Source: Parabacteroides sp.
Lineage (GTDB): Bacteria > Bacteroidota > Bacteroidia > Bacteroidales > Tannerellaceae
Assembly (NCBI GenBank): GCA_028707405.1
Contig: JAQWBH010000012.1
Span: 1 to 36,678 of the forward strand
Length of the DNA stretch: 36,678 bases
Reading direction: 5' to 3'
Shown here piece by piece: positions 19,022 through 30,726 of the stretch (positions are counted from its first letter, which is position 1; each line of letters starts with the position of its first letter). Both the position numbers and the translations under genes were made by a program. The notes below the pieces were generated by a model. That model was not told the origin of the DNA, ran no database searches, and saw only the letters and a program-made list of their open reading frames with translations.

Positions 19022-20188
19022 ATGAAGAACAGAAAACTAAGAATGGGAATGGTAGGCGGTGGCAGTGACGCTTTCATTGGTGCGATTCATCGTCGCGCAG
19101 CTTTTATGGATAACCAAATAGAATTGGTTTGTGGATGCTTTAGTATTAATCCTGAAATCTCAAAAAGTTCAGGTTTGTCCTATTTTTTACCGGAAGATCG
19201 AATCTATAATAACTATAAGGAAATGTTCGATCACGAAATGGAATTGCCGGAAGATGAACGGATGGATTTTGTTACAATTGTAACACCGAACCGTTTTCAT
19301 TTTGAACCTGCTATGATGGCATTGGAAAGGGGTTTTCATGTAGTGGTAGATAAACCAATGACATTCTCTCTGGAAGAAGCTAAACTTCTTCAGAAGAAAG
19401 TGAAAGAGACAGGATTGGTTCTTGCTTTGACACATGTTTATTCTGCTTTTCCGGCAGTAAAGGAGGCTAAAGCGCGTATAGCCAGAGGCGAACTGGGGAT
19501 GCTCCGCCGCGTTTATGTTGAGTATTCGCAGGGATGGCTTTCTCATCGCATCGAATTGAACGGAGGCAATAACGCGGTTTGGCGTACAGACCCGAAGAGC
19601 TCGGGTAAAGGCGGTTGTGTAGGGGATATAGGCACACATGCATGGCATTTAAGCGAATATATTACAGGATTGAAAGTGCAGGAGGTTTGCGCAGAGTTGA
19701 GCACATTCGCCCCGGGGCGTCCGATAGATGACGATGCAGCTGCATTCTTGCATTATGAAAATGGTGTTAAAGGTGTACTAACCGCTACACAAGTTGCTAC
19801 AGGCGAAGCAAATAATATACGTATTCGCATCTATGGAGATGAAGGTGGTTTGGAATGGCGTCAGATGGAGCCAAATACTTTGACCTTAAAATGGGGTAAT
19901 CGTCCGGAAGAAATTCTGCAAATCGGCAATAATGGATTTTTATCTAAAGAAGCGTTGTGGAATGTGCGTACGCCTGCCGGTCATCCGGAAGGATTTATTG
20001 AAGCATTTGCCAATATATATCACAATTTCTCACTCACGGTGAGAGCTATGAAAAATGGTCAGAAGCCCGAAGGTGATTGTTTGGATTTTCCGACGGTTGA
20101 CGATGGCGTCAGAGGTTTGCAGTTTATTGAAACCATGGTAGCTGCCAGCAATGACAATGTGAATAAATGGCACAAATGGGTTGAATAG
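19022..20188 (+). CDS. Gfo/Idh/MocA family NAD(P)-dependent oxidoreductase, cytoplasmic
   Basis: A Rossmann-fold sugar or inositol dehydrogenase-type enzyme. The nucleotide-binding motif MGMVGGGSDAFIGAIHR (8-24) begins right at the N-terminus with no signal. The family's VTPNRFHFEPAMMALERG and the catalytic lysine motif VVVDKPM are present, as is GDIGTHAWHLSEYITGL, with the usual histidine and aspartate of the active site. Its 388 aa fit the family. The stop codon is 23 bases before the first beta-galactosidase gene with no terminator, so they are probably co-transcribed and the enzyme may act on a sugar released by the galactosidases. The -7-like sequence TATCTTTA at 18979-18986 is a weak promoter candidate. 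Confidence 0.88.
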   Translation: MKNRKLRMGMVGGGSDAFIGAIHRRAAFMDNQIELVCGCFSINPEISKSSGLSYFLPEDRIYNNYKEMFDHEMELPEDERMDFVTIVTPNRFHFEPAMMALERGFHVVVDKPMTFSLEEAKLLQKKVKETGLVLALTHVYSAFPAVKEAKARIARGELGMLRRVYVEYSQGWLSHRIELNGGNNAVWRTDPKSSGKGGCVGDIGTHAWHLSEYITGLKVQEVCAELSTFAPGRPIDDDAAAFLHYENGVKGVLTATQVATGEANNIRIRIYGDEGGLEWRQMEPNTLTLKWGNRPEEILQIGNNGFLSKEALWNVRTPAGHPEGFIEAFANIYHNFSLTVRAMKNGQKPEGDCLDFPTVDDGVRGLQFIETMVAASNDNVNKWHKWVE

Positions 20189-20211
20189 TAATTATTTTAA
20201 ATATAGTATTT

Positions 20212-23200
20212 ATGAGATTGAGTATTATTGCCTGCTGTTTTTCTTTATTATTGGGAACAGTGGCATTTGCACAAAAGAACGAGTGGCAGGATCCGAATGT
20301 GAATGAAATAAATCGTGCTCCTATGCATGCGTATTATTTTGCATATGCAAATGAAAAAAGCGCATTGACTGGGAATATGGAGTCGTCGGAGAATTTCATG
20401 ACATTGAATGGCGTCTGGAAATTTAATTGGGTAAAGAATGCAGATCAAAGGCCAACGGATTTTTATTCCGTCAGCTTTAATGATAAAGGTTGGAGTAATA
20501 TGAAAGTTCCGGGTATTTGGGAAAGGAACGGATATGGTGATCCTTTGTATGTGAATATTGGATATGCCTGGATGAGACAATTTAAATCCGATCCCCCGAA
20601 AATTCCTGTAGAAAATAATCATGTGGGTTCGTATCGCAAGGAAATAACGGTTCCTGCAGCATGGAAAGGTAAAGAAATATTTGCTCATTTTGGTTCAGTG
20701 ACTTCTAACATTTATCTTTGGGTGAACGGTCAGTTTGTCGGTTATAGTGAGGATAGTAAATTAGAGGCTGAGTTCAACCTGACAAAGTACCTAAAACCCG
20801 GGAAGAATCTGATTGCTTTTCAGACATTCCGCTGGTGTGACGGTTCATATTTGGAAGATCAGGACTTTTTCCGTCTTTCGGGTGTTGGACGTGATTGTTA
20901 TCTTTATGCACGAAATACCAAATATATTCAGGATATACGTATAACTCCGGATCTGGATGCACAATACAAGGATGCTACATTGAATGTAGCACTGAACCTG
21001 AAGGGCAGCGGTATCGTTGATCTGAAATTGCTGGATAAGTCCGGCAAGCCGGTAGCAACCGCAAATGTGAAAGGGACGGGCAAAGTATCTACTGTGATGT
21101 CAATAGCTGATCCTGAAAAATGGTCGGCCGAGACGCCGGTGCTCTATACGCTGGTTGCCAGCATGAAAGACGGCAGTCAGGAAGAGGTTATTCCGATTAA
21201 GGTCGGATTCCGTAAGATTGAGTTGAAAAATGCTCAATTATTGGTTAATGGCAAAGCTGTTTTATTTAAAGGAGCTGATCGTCATGAGATGGATCCTGAT
21301 TTCGGATATTGTGTATCAAAAGAGAGAATGATCCAGGACATCACGATCATGAAGAAGTTTAATATCAATGCTGTTCGTACATGTCATTATCCAGACGATA
21401 GTTTCTGGTATGACTTATGCGATAAGTATGGCATATATATGGTTGCTGAAGCTAATCTGGAGTCTCACGGTATGGGCTATGGCAAGACTACTTTGGCAAA
21501 GAACCCATTATTTGCTAAAGCGCATCTGGAGCGTAATCAGCGTAATGTTCAACGCAACTTCAATCATCCGGCAATTATATTTTGGTCGCTTGGCAATGAA
21601 GCCGGTTTTGGACCGAATTTTGAAGCTTGCTACAAATGGATTAAGAGCGAAGATAAATCACGTGCCGTGCAATATGAACAAGCCAATAAAAGTGAGTTTA
21701 CCGATATCTATTGTCCGATGTATCTGGATTATGAAGGATGTATAAAATATTGTGAGAGCGATAATACGAATAAACCTCTTATACAGTGTGAATATGCACA
21801 TGCAATGGGTAATTCTGAAGGTGGTTTTAAAGAATATTGGGATTTGGTTCGCAAATATCCGAAGTATCAGGGTGGATTTATTTGGGATTTTGTGGATCAG
21901 TCGCAACGCATAACTAAGAATGGGGTATCATATTACGGTTACGGTGGAGACTGGAATCCTTACGATGCTTCCGACCAGAATTTCTGCGATAATGGTTTGA
22001 TCGGACCTGATCGCATTCCGAATCCACACATGTATGAGGTTGGTCATTTCTATCAGTCAATATGGGCTACGCCTGTTGATCTTGCTAAGGGTACAATTAA
22101 TGTCTACAATGAAAACTTCTTCCATGATTTGAGCAATTATGCTATGGAATGGCAGTTGCTGGGTAATGGAGAGGTACTTCAAAACGGTACGATAGAGAAT
22201 ATGGATGTAGCTCCGCAACAAACGAAAGAGTTTCAATTGCCATATACTACTGATGGAATTTGTAAATGCAAAGAGTTGTTGTTGAATGTTTCTTTCAAAC
22301 TAAAGAAAGCGGATGGCTTGCTGTCTGCCGGGTTTGTAGTTGCAAAAAATCAGTTGACCGTTCGTCCGTATGAAGCCGGAAAACTGGATATTCAGAACGT
22401 AAAACAAGAAAATATTCAGGTAGTTACTCCAACTCTGAAGGATAATGATGTTAATTATTTGATTGTTAGTGGAGAAAACTTTAGGATGGATTTCAATCGT
22501 CATGATGGATTCCTTTGCAGATATGAAGCGAATGGAATGTCCATGTTGAAGGATGGAGGTAAACTGACACCAAACTTCTGGCGCGCTCCGACGGATAATG
22601 ATATGGGGGCAAATCTTCAGATAAAGTATGCTGTATGGAAGAATCCCGAACTCAAGCTTAAGTCTCTGAAGGGAGAAATGGAAAATGGGATTGCTGTCAT
22701 TAATGCTGAATATGAGATGGAGGCTGTAAAGGCAACTTTGTATTTGACCTATGTAGTGAATAATGAAGGTGCTGTGAAGGTAACAGAGAAGATGGTTGCA
22801 GATAAGTCTGCGACGGTACCTGATATGTTCCGTTTTGGTATGCAGATACAGATGCCGAAGTCTTGCGAGTACATTAATTATTACGGTAGAGGTCCGATGG
22901 AAAACTATTCAGACAGAAATAATGTATCAGATATAGGCAACTATAAACAGACTGTAGCCGAACAGTTCTATCCGTATATTCGTCCGCAAGAAACAGGAAC
23001 GAAGACGGATGTCCGCTGGTGGAAGCAGATCAACGTAGGAGGAAATGGTTTGATGTTTACTGGCGAAGCTCCGTTCTCTGCATCTGCGTTGAATTATTGT
23101 ATTGAATCCTTGGATGAGGGTTTGAAAAAGCACCAGACTCATTCTGAATTAGTGCCTCAGATTGATTATACGAATGTATGTATTGATAAGGTTCAAATGG

Positions 23201-23310
23201 GCTTGGGATGCATCACTAGTTGGGGAACGCTTCCAATTGAAAAATATCGTTTGCATTATGGTGATTACGAATTCTCATTCATTATGAAACCGACAAAATC
23301 TAATTTTTAA
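20212..23310 (+). CDS. lacZ: GH2 beta-galactosidase (LacZ-type), exported, copy 1
   Basis: A retaining GH2 enzyme of full LacZ architecture (1032 aa). It has a signal peptide (1-20), a sugar-binding jelly roll (about 45-235), an Ig-like domain and the TIM barrel with acid/base E463 ([10 protein letters not shown]) and nucleophile E527 ([14 protein letters not shown]). A second Ig-like domain and the C-terminal beta-sandwich, opening with [11 protein letters not shown], follow. It is probably periplasmic and cleaves terminal beta-galactosides; fine specificity is unknown. One oddity is that the GH2 signature normally reading G-V-N-R-H-E is G-A-D-R-H-E here (D356), while the second copy keeps N. 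It is followed by a hairpin and then a close paralogue. Confidence 0.92.
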   Translation: MRLSIIACCFSLLLGTVAFAQKNEWQDPNVNEINRAPMHAYYFAYANEKSALTGNMESSENFMTLNGVWKFNWVKNADQRPTDFYSVSFNDKGWSNMKVPGIWERNGYGDPLYVNIGYAWMRQFKSDPPKIPVENNHVGSYRKEITVPAAWKGKEIFAHFGSVTSNIYLWVNGQFVGYSEDSKLEAEFNLTKYLKPGKNLIAFQTFRWCDGSYLEDQDFFRLSGVGRDCYLYARNTKYIQDIRITPDLDAQYKDATLNVALNLKGSGIVDLKLLDKSGKPVATANVKGTGKVSTVMSIADPEKWSAETPVLYTLVASMKDGSQEEVIPIKVGFRKIELKNAQLLVNGKAVLFKGADRHEMDPDFGYCVSKERMIQDITIMKKFNINAVRTCHYPDDSFWYDLCDKYGIYMVAEANLESHGMGYGKTTLAKNPLFAKAHLERNQRNVQRNFNHPAIIFWSLGNEAGFGPNFEACYKWIKSEDKSRAVQYEQANKSEFTDIYCPMYLDYEGCIKYCESDNTNKPLIQCEYAHAMGNSEGGFKEYWDLVRKYPKYQGGFIWDFVDQSQRITKNGVSYYGYGGDWNPYDASDQNFCDNGLIGPDRIPNPHMYEVGHFYQSIWATPVDLAKGTINVYNENFFHDLSNYAMEWQLLGNGEVLQNGTIENMDVAPQQTKEFQLPYTTDGICKCKELLLNVSFKLKKADGLLSAGFVVAKNQLTVRPYEAGKLDIQNVKQENIQVVTPTLKDNDVNYLIVSGENFRMDFNRHDGFLCRYEANGMSMLKDGGKLTPNFWRAPTDNDMGANLQIKYAVWKNPELKLKSLKGEMENGIAVINAEYEMEAVKATLYLTYVVNNEGAVKVTEKMVADKSATVPDMFRFGMQIQMPKSCEYINYYGRGPMENYSDRNNVSDIGNYKQTVAEQFYPYIRPQETGTKTDVRWWKQINVGGNGLMFTGEAPFSASALNYCIESLDEGLKKHQTHSELVPQIDYTNVCIDKVQMGLGCITSWGTLPIEKYRLHYGDYEFSFIMKPTKSNF

Positions 23311-23314
23311 TTAA

Positions 23315-26521
<3,207 letters not shown>

Positions 26522-26524
26522 ATC

Positions 26525-26578
26525 AAAATATAGAAGAATAATCCCGGAGTGCACAGGCATTATTCTTCTATATTTTTT
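26525..26578 (+). terminator. Strong terminator after the second beta-galactosidase gene
   Basis: A perfect 18-bp stem (26525-26542 with 26559-26576), a 16-base loop and a T-run. It separates the beta-galactosidase unit from the cytochrome operon. Confidence 0.85.
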
Positions 26579-26710
26579 ATAAAAAAGTATAATTAGGTCA
26601 ATTTGCGTTAAATAGATTGGTCCTTGTTTGCTTTTCTATATAAAAACGCTACTTTTATTGCCGATTATTGAATTCCTTTTTTAATTAAATGTAATACCTT
26701 TACAAGTAAA

Positions 26711-28303
26711 ATGGTTAGTTTTAGAAATTTGAATCGTCGTTCGTCTGATAGGGAAGGTAAAAAAAACTTTTTCCGACGGAAAAGTTTTATTCTTCTTATT
26801 GGAATTCTTTTTGGAGCCGGCATTATGATTGCCGTTTATAAAACAACAGTTTATTTTTCTTCCGATGAGTCATGTATGATGTGTCATGTACATCCACATG
26901 CTGAAGATAGTTGGAAACTTTCAACTCATGTTAATAATAAGAGCGGAGTGATGACACATTGCGTTGCTTGCCACTTGCCACCTCAGAACGAAACATGGAA
27001 TTACTATACAGCCAAAGCTAAACTAGGGATCAGAGATGTTTGGTTTTATTTGATAAAAGATAGCGCTGATTTTGATTGGGACAGTAAATCCGAATTAGAA
27101 CAAGCTGTAAAATATATACCTAATAGTTCGTGTAAAGAGTGTCATAGAAATCTTTTCCCCGAAGGAATCAGCCAAGATGGAATTACGGCTCATCTTTATT
27201 ATGAGGATAATGAAAAGAAATTGGATCTTCAGTGCATCAGTTGCCATTTGGACGCAGGTCACTACAATCCCAATTATAAACATGGAAAGCTGACTGGTAT
27301 TCCCGGTCAGACAGCAAAAGCGGTTGTAGATACCAGTCTTTACTTCAAAGTGGCTACACCTGTTACATCATTTAAAAATTATACGGAACAAATTCCGGGT
27401 ACGGCGGTGTCATTTAAGATGGTTGCCGTTCATGGAGGAACATTTAAAATGGGTAGTACCGACAAAGAAGCCTTTCATAAGCCGGATGAAGCTCCGGCAC
27501 ATAACGTGAGTGTCAGCCCGTTCTTTATGTCCGAAGTTGAGGTTACCTGGGATCAATATTGGGCATTCTATGGAAACACAATGAGTGAAGGACGTACGCC
27601 TCCGGAAAAAGTATATGCGAACAATAGTAATCCTAATGTAGATGCTATCACAGGCCCGACGCCTCCGTTTGGTTTTCCGGATCAAGGCTGGGGTTCTGGT
27701 GATAGACCCGCAATTACAATGACTCATTATGCAGCTGAAACATTCTGTCAGTGGCTTTCGAAGAAAACAGGAAAGAAGTATCGTCTGCCAACAGAAGCAG
27801 AATGGGAATACGCAGCTCGTGGCGGTACGGAAACGCCTTATTTCTTCAAAGGAAATCCCAAAGATTTCTCTGATCGTGGTTTCTGGCGCAAATTCTTTGA
27901 TGCTAAGACCGAGGATATTTCTTCATACATCATTTATCGCAAGGATAGTAAGAATAGAACTCAAGAACCAAGCGCAGTTAAGGCCAATCCGTTTGGTTTG
28001 AAGAATATGTTGGGTAATGTGATGGAATATTGCGCAGATAAATATGATCCAAAAGCTTATAGCAAGATGGGTAATAATGCTAAGAACCCGATTGTGAAAG
28101 AAGGCACCGAGTGGGTCGTTCGTGGTGGTGATTATTCGTCTGATGCAGCAGATGTCCGTTCAGCTGCACGTGATTATACCAAACACGATGCGTGGTTGAA
28201 GACAGATCCTCAGCAACCAAAGAGTATCTGGTGGTATTCTGATATTCGTGGAATAGGTTTTCGTGTAGTATGTGAGCCTGATGCTTCGTTAAGAGCTAAA
28301 TAA
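26711..28303 (+). CDS. Membrane-anchored tetraheme cytochrome c (NapC/NirT-like) fused to FGE-like (SUMF1/EgtB/PvdO) domain
   Basis: A two-part 530-aa protein. After a basic N-terminus there is one membrane anchor (26-46), then a periplasmic region with four CxxCH heme c sites: CMMCH (55-59), CVACH (84-88), CKECH (141-145) and CISCH (175-179). That layout is like the NapC/NirT/NrfH quinol dehydrogenases. From about 236 it has a formylglycine-generating-enzyme-like domain: MVAVHGGTFKMGSTDKEA, PAHNVSVSPFFMSEVEVTWDQY, YRLPTEAEWEYAARGG, NPFGLKNMLGNVMEYCAD, VVRGGDYSSDAADVRSAARD and GIGFRVVCEP. The copper-binding cysteine pair of true FGEs is absent (DYSSDAADVRSAAR), so sulfatase maturation is unlikely; a structural or ligand-binding role as in GldJ/GldK is more probable. 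It is first of a five-gene operon. Confidence 0.85.
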   Translation: MVSFRNLNRRSSDREGKKNFFRRKSFILLIGILFGAGIMIAVYKTTVYFSSDESCMMCHVHPHAEDSWKLSTHVNNKSGVMTHCVACHLPPQNETWNYYTAKAKLGIRDVWFYLIKDSADFDWDSKSELEQAVKYIPNSSCKECHRNLFPEGISQDGITAHLYYEDNEKKLDLQCISCHLDAGHYNPNYKHGKLTGIPGQTAKAVVDTSLYFKVATPVTSFKNYTEQIPGTAVSFKMVAVHGGTFKMGSTDKEAFHKPDEAPAHNVSVSPFFMSEVEVTWDQYWAFYGNTMSEGRTPPEKVYANNSNPNVDAITGPTPPFGFPDQGWGSGDRPAITMTHYAAETFCQWLSKKTGKKYRLPTEAEWEYAARGGTETPYFFKGNPKDFSDRGFWRKFFDAKTEDISSYIIYRKDSKNRTQEPSAVKANPFGLKNMLGNVMEYCADKYDPKAYSKMGNNAKNPIVKEGTEWVVRGGDYSSDAADVRSAARDYTKHDAWLKTDPQQPKSIWWYSDIRGIGFRVVCEPDASLRAK

Positions 28304-28329
28304 TTTTTATTGATAAAAAGTATTATATC

Positions 28330-29763
28330 ATGAAAGAAAACAACGGTATTAGCAGAAGAACTTTTTTGAAGAGCTCTGCAATGGTAGGTGCACTGGGTGC
28401 CATAGGTACAGGAAGTGCAAGTATTTTAACCTCTTGTTCGGGTAAGGGAGAATCAGTAGGTTCCGACAAACCTCTGAAAGCACCTGGAAGTTATTATGTT
28501 CCAGACCTGCCTGATAAAGCCACCGATGGTAAAGCACTGAAAGTGGGTGTTATTGGTTGCGGTGGTCGTGGTTCTGGTGCGACATTCAACTTGTTGGATG
28601 CAGCCAATGGCATTACTATTGCTGCTCTAGGCGATGTTTTCCAGGAGAGAGTTGATGAATTGGCTGGAAAATTGAAAGATCAGAAGCAGGTTGATGTTCC
28701 TGCCGACAAGCGTTTTGTTGGTTTGGATGCATATCAGAAGGTTATTGATAGCGGCGTTGATGCAATCATTGTAGCAACACCTCCTCTGTTCCGTCCATTA
28801 CATTTTCAATATGCTGTAGATAAGAGCAAACATTGCTTCCTTGAGAAACCGATCTGTGTTGATCCGGTAGGTTATCGTACGATTATGGCTGCTGCTAAAC
28901 AAGCTCAGGCAAAGAACTTGTGTGTCGTTACAGGTACACAGCGTCATCATCAGCGTAACTATGTTGAATCATTGAAAAAAATCATGGATGGTGCAATTGG
29001 TGAAATCACGGGCGGTTGCGTTTATTGGAATCAGCCAATGTTGTGGTTTAAGAAACGTGAAGCCGGTTGGAACGATTGCGAATATATGATTAAGGATTGG
29101 GTAAACTGGAAATGGTTATCAGGTGATCATATTGTAGAGCAGCACGTACATAATATTGATGTATTCTTGTGGATGAGCGGTTTGAAACCTGTTAAAGCTG
29201 TAGGTTTCGGTTCTCGTCAACGTCGTCTTACCGGTGATCAATACGATAATTTCAGTATAGATTTCACCATGGAAAATGGTATTCATCTGCATAGTATGTG
29301 TCGTCAGATAGACGGTTGCGTTAATAACGTAAGCGAATTCATCCAGGGAACAAAGGGTACTTGGTCTACAGAAAACGGTGATACTGTTATTAAGGATAAC
29401 ACAGGTAAGGAAATCTGGAAGTATGATAAGGAAGCAGAGAAAACAGCTCACAAACAAAATGATCCATATGTATTGGAACATGTAAACTGGGTTAACTGTA
29501 TCCGCAGCAACAAACCTATTGAATTAGCATCTGCAACGGCTGCTTCTTGTATGGCTGCAATTATGGGTCGTGAGTCAGCATATACCGGAGCTGAAACAAC
29601 ATGGGATGCAATGGCTGCTTCTGCACTTGATTATACTCCGAAAGATCTGAATCTGGGTAAGATGGATATGACTGGATTTGTAGTTCCTGTTCCCGGTACT
29701 CCTCATGAAGAGAAAAAAGAGGAAGACAAGAAGGATGACAAGAAAAAAGAAGCAAAAAAGTAA
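28330..29763 (+). CDS. TAT-exported Gfo/Idh/MocA family oxidoreductase
   Basis: An NAD(P)-type sugar oxidoreductase exported folded through the TAT pathway. The twin-arginine motif SRRTFLK (8-14) is perfect, and a lipobox-like L-T-S-C (C36) suggests a lipid-anchored protein. The Rossmann motif KVGVIGCGGRGSG (71-83), the catalytic lysine motif EKP (172-174), WKWLSGDHIVEQHVHNIDVFLWMSG and a lysine/glutamate-rich tail follow; 477 aa. TAT export of this family (as in glucose-fructose oxidoreductase) usually means the cofactor is bound before export and recycled in place. It lies 26 bases after the tetraheme cytochrome gene and 12 bases before a TIM-barrel partner, so I infer it oxidises a sugar or glycoside in the periplasm, with electrons possibly passed to the cytochrome. 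Confidence 0.88.
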   Translation: MKENNGISRRTFLKSSAMVGALGAIGTGSASILTSCSGKGESVGSDKPLKAPGSYYVPDLPDKATDGKALKVGVIGCGGRGSGATFNLLDAANGITIAALGDVFQERVDELAGKLKDQKQVDVPADKRFVGLDAYQKVIDSGVDAIIVATPPLFRPLHFQYAVDKSKHCFLEKPICVDPVGYRTIMAAAKQAQAKNLCVVTGTQRHHQRNYVESLKKIMDGAIGEITGGCVYWNQPMLWFKKREAGWNDCEYMIKDWVNWKWLSGDHIVEQHVHNIDVFLWMSGLKPVKAVGFGSRQRRLTGDQYDNFSIDFTMENGIHLHSMCRQIDGCVNNVSEFIQGTKGTWSTENGDTVIKDNTGKEIWKYDKEAEKTAHKQNDPYVLEHVNWVNCIRSNKPIELASATAASCMAAIMGRESAYTGAETTWDAMAASALDYTPKDLNLGKMDMTGFVVPVPGTPHEEKKEEDKKDDKKKEAKK

Positions 29764-29775
29764 AATTTTATTAGA

Positions 29776-30720
29776 ATGACACTAAACAGAAGAAACTTCT
29801 TAAGAACATCTCTGTCGGGTGCTGCAATAACTTTAGGAGCTCCAGCTTTCGCCGCATGCGTGTCGAAAGCTGCTCCTGACGAATCTGCCGGCAATATAAA
29901 GAAGGGACAGGGTGCTAAGAACAAAGCTGTGTTGAATATATCATTTCAGGAAGGTGTAGCTCCGGGGAAGACCTTGAAGGAGAAGCTTGATTTTATGGAA
30001 AAGAATGGTGTTGTTGGTTTCGAACCGGGCGGCAATGGTTTAGGCGCACGTGTCAGTGAAATCAAGAATGCTTTGAAAGGACGCAATATTAAGGTTAGTG
30101 CTATTTGTGCCGGCTTTAAGGGGTTCATTCTTTCTACAGATCCGGCAATCCGCAAGCAATGCATGGACACTATGAAAGAGATCATTACTGCTGCCGGCGA
30201 ATTGGGTTCTGTCGGAGTAATCATCGTTCCGGCATTCAATGCTCAGGTTCCGGTAATGCCTCATACAATGGAGACACGCAATTTCCTTTGCGAGCAGTTT
30301 AATGAAATGGGTACATTCGCTGCAGAACACGGTACGTCGGTTATCTTTGAACCGTTGAACCGTAAGGAATGTTTCTATATGCGTCAGGTAGCCGACGCCG
30401 CTTCCGTATGTCGGGATATCAATAATCCGGGTGTACGTTGTATGGGTGATTTCTGGCATATGACGTGGGAAGAAACTTCTGATATGGGTGCTTTTATTTC
30501 AGCAGGAAAATACCTGCAGCACGTACATATAGCGAGCCGTAAGCGTCGTAGTATGCCCGGTGAAGATGGTGTTGCCGATAATTATGTAGAAGGTTTCAAA
30601 GGTCTTAAAATGATCGGCTATCAGAAGTTCGTCAGTTTCGAATGCGGATGCCAGGGAGATCGCGAAACTTTGGCTGTTGCTGCTGTGAAATTGCTCCGCA
30701 AACAGTGGGAAGAAGCGTAA
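29776..30720 (+). CDS. TAT-exported TIM-barrel sugar isomerase/epimerase/lyase family protein
   Basis: A xylose-isomerase-like TIM barrel (AP-endonuclease-2 superfamily; hydroxypyruvate isomerase, epimerases and keto-sugar lyases belong here). The TAT motif is NRRNFLR (4-10), and cleavage is near AFAA-C28. Likely metal ligands are E192 in FEPLNRKE, D225 and H228 in GDFWHMTWEE, H251 in HVHIASRKRR and E289 in SFECGC. Its 314 aa fit the family. The pairing with an exported Gfo/Idh/MocA enzyme recalls the gut Bacteroides route in which glycosides are oxidised at C3 and then cleaved by beta-elimination; that comparison rests on family type, not a search. The next gene starts 6 bases after its stop. 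Confidence 0.85.
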   Translation: MTLNRRNFLRTSLSGAAITLGAPAFAACVSKAAPDESAGNIKKGQGAKNKAVLNISFQEGVAPGKTLKEKLDFMEKNGVVGFEPGGNGLGARVSEIKNALKGRNIKVSAICAGFKGFILSTDPAIRKQCMDTMKEIITAAGELGSVGVIIVPAFNAQVPVMPHTMETRNFLCEQFNEMGTFAAEHGTSVIFEPLNRKECFYMRQVADAASVCRDINNPGVRCMGDFWHMTWEETSDMGAFISAGKYLQHVHIASRKRRSMPGEDGVADNYVEGFKGLKMIGYQKFVSFECGCQGDRETLAVAAVKLLRKQWEEA

Positions 30721-30726
30721 ACGAAT

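Noticed and set aside
26711..28303. Active formylglycine-generating enzyme for sulfatase maturation
   Set aside because: The catalytic cysteine pair region has no cysteine, and no sulfatase gene is in the window.
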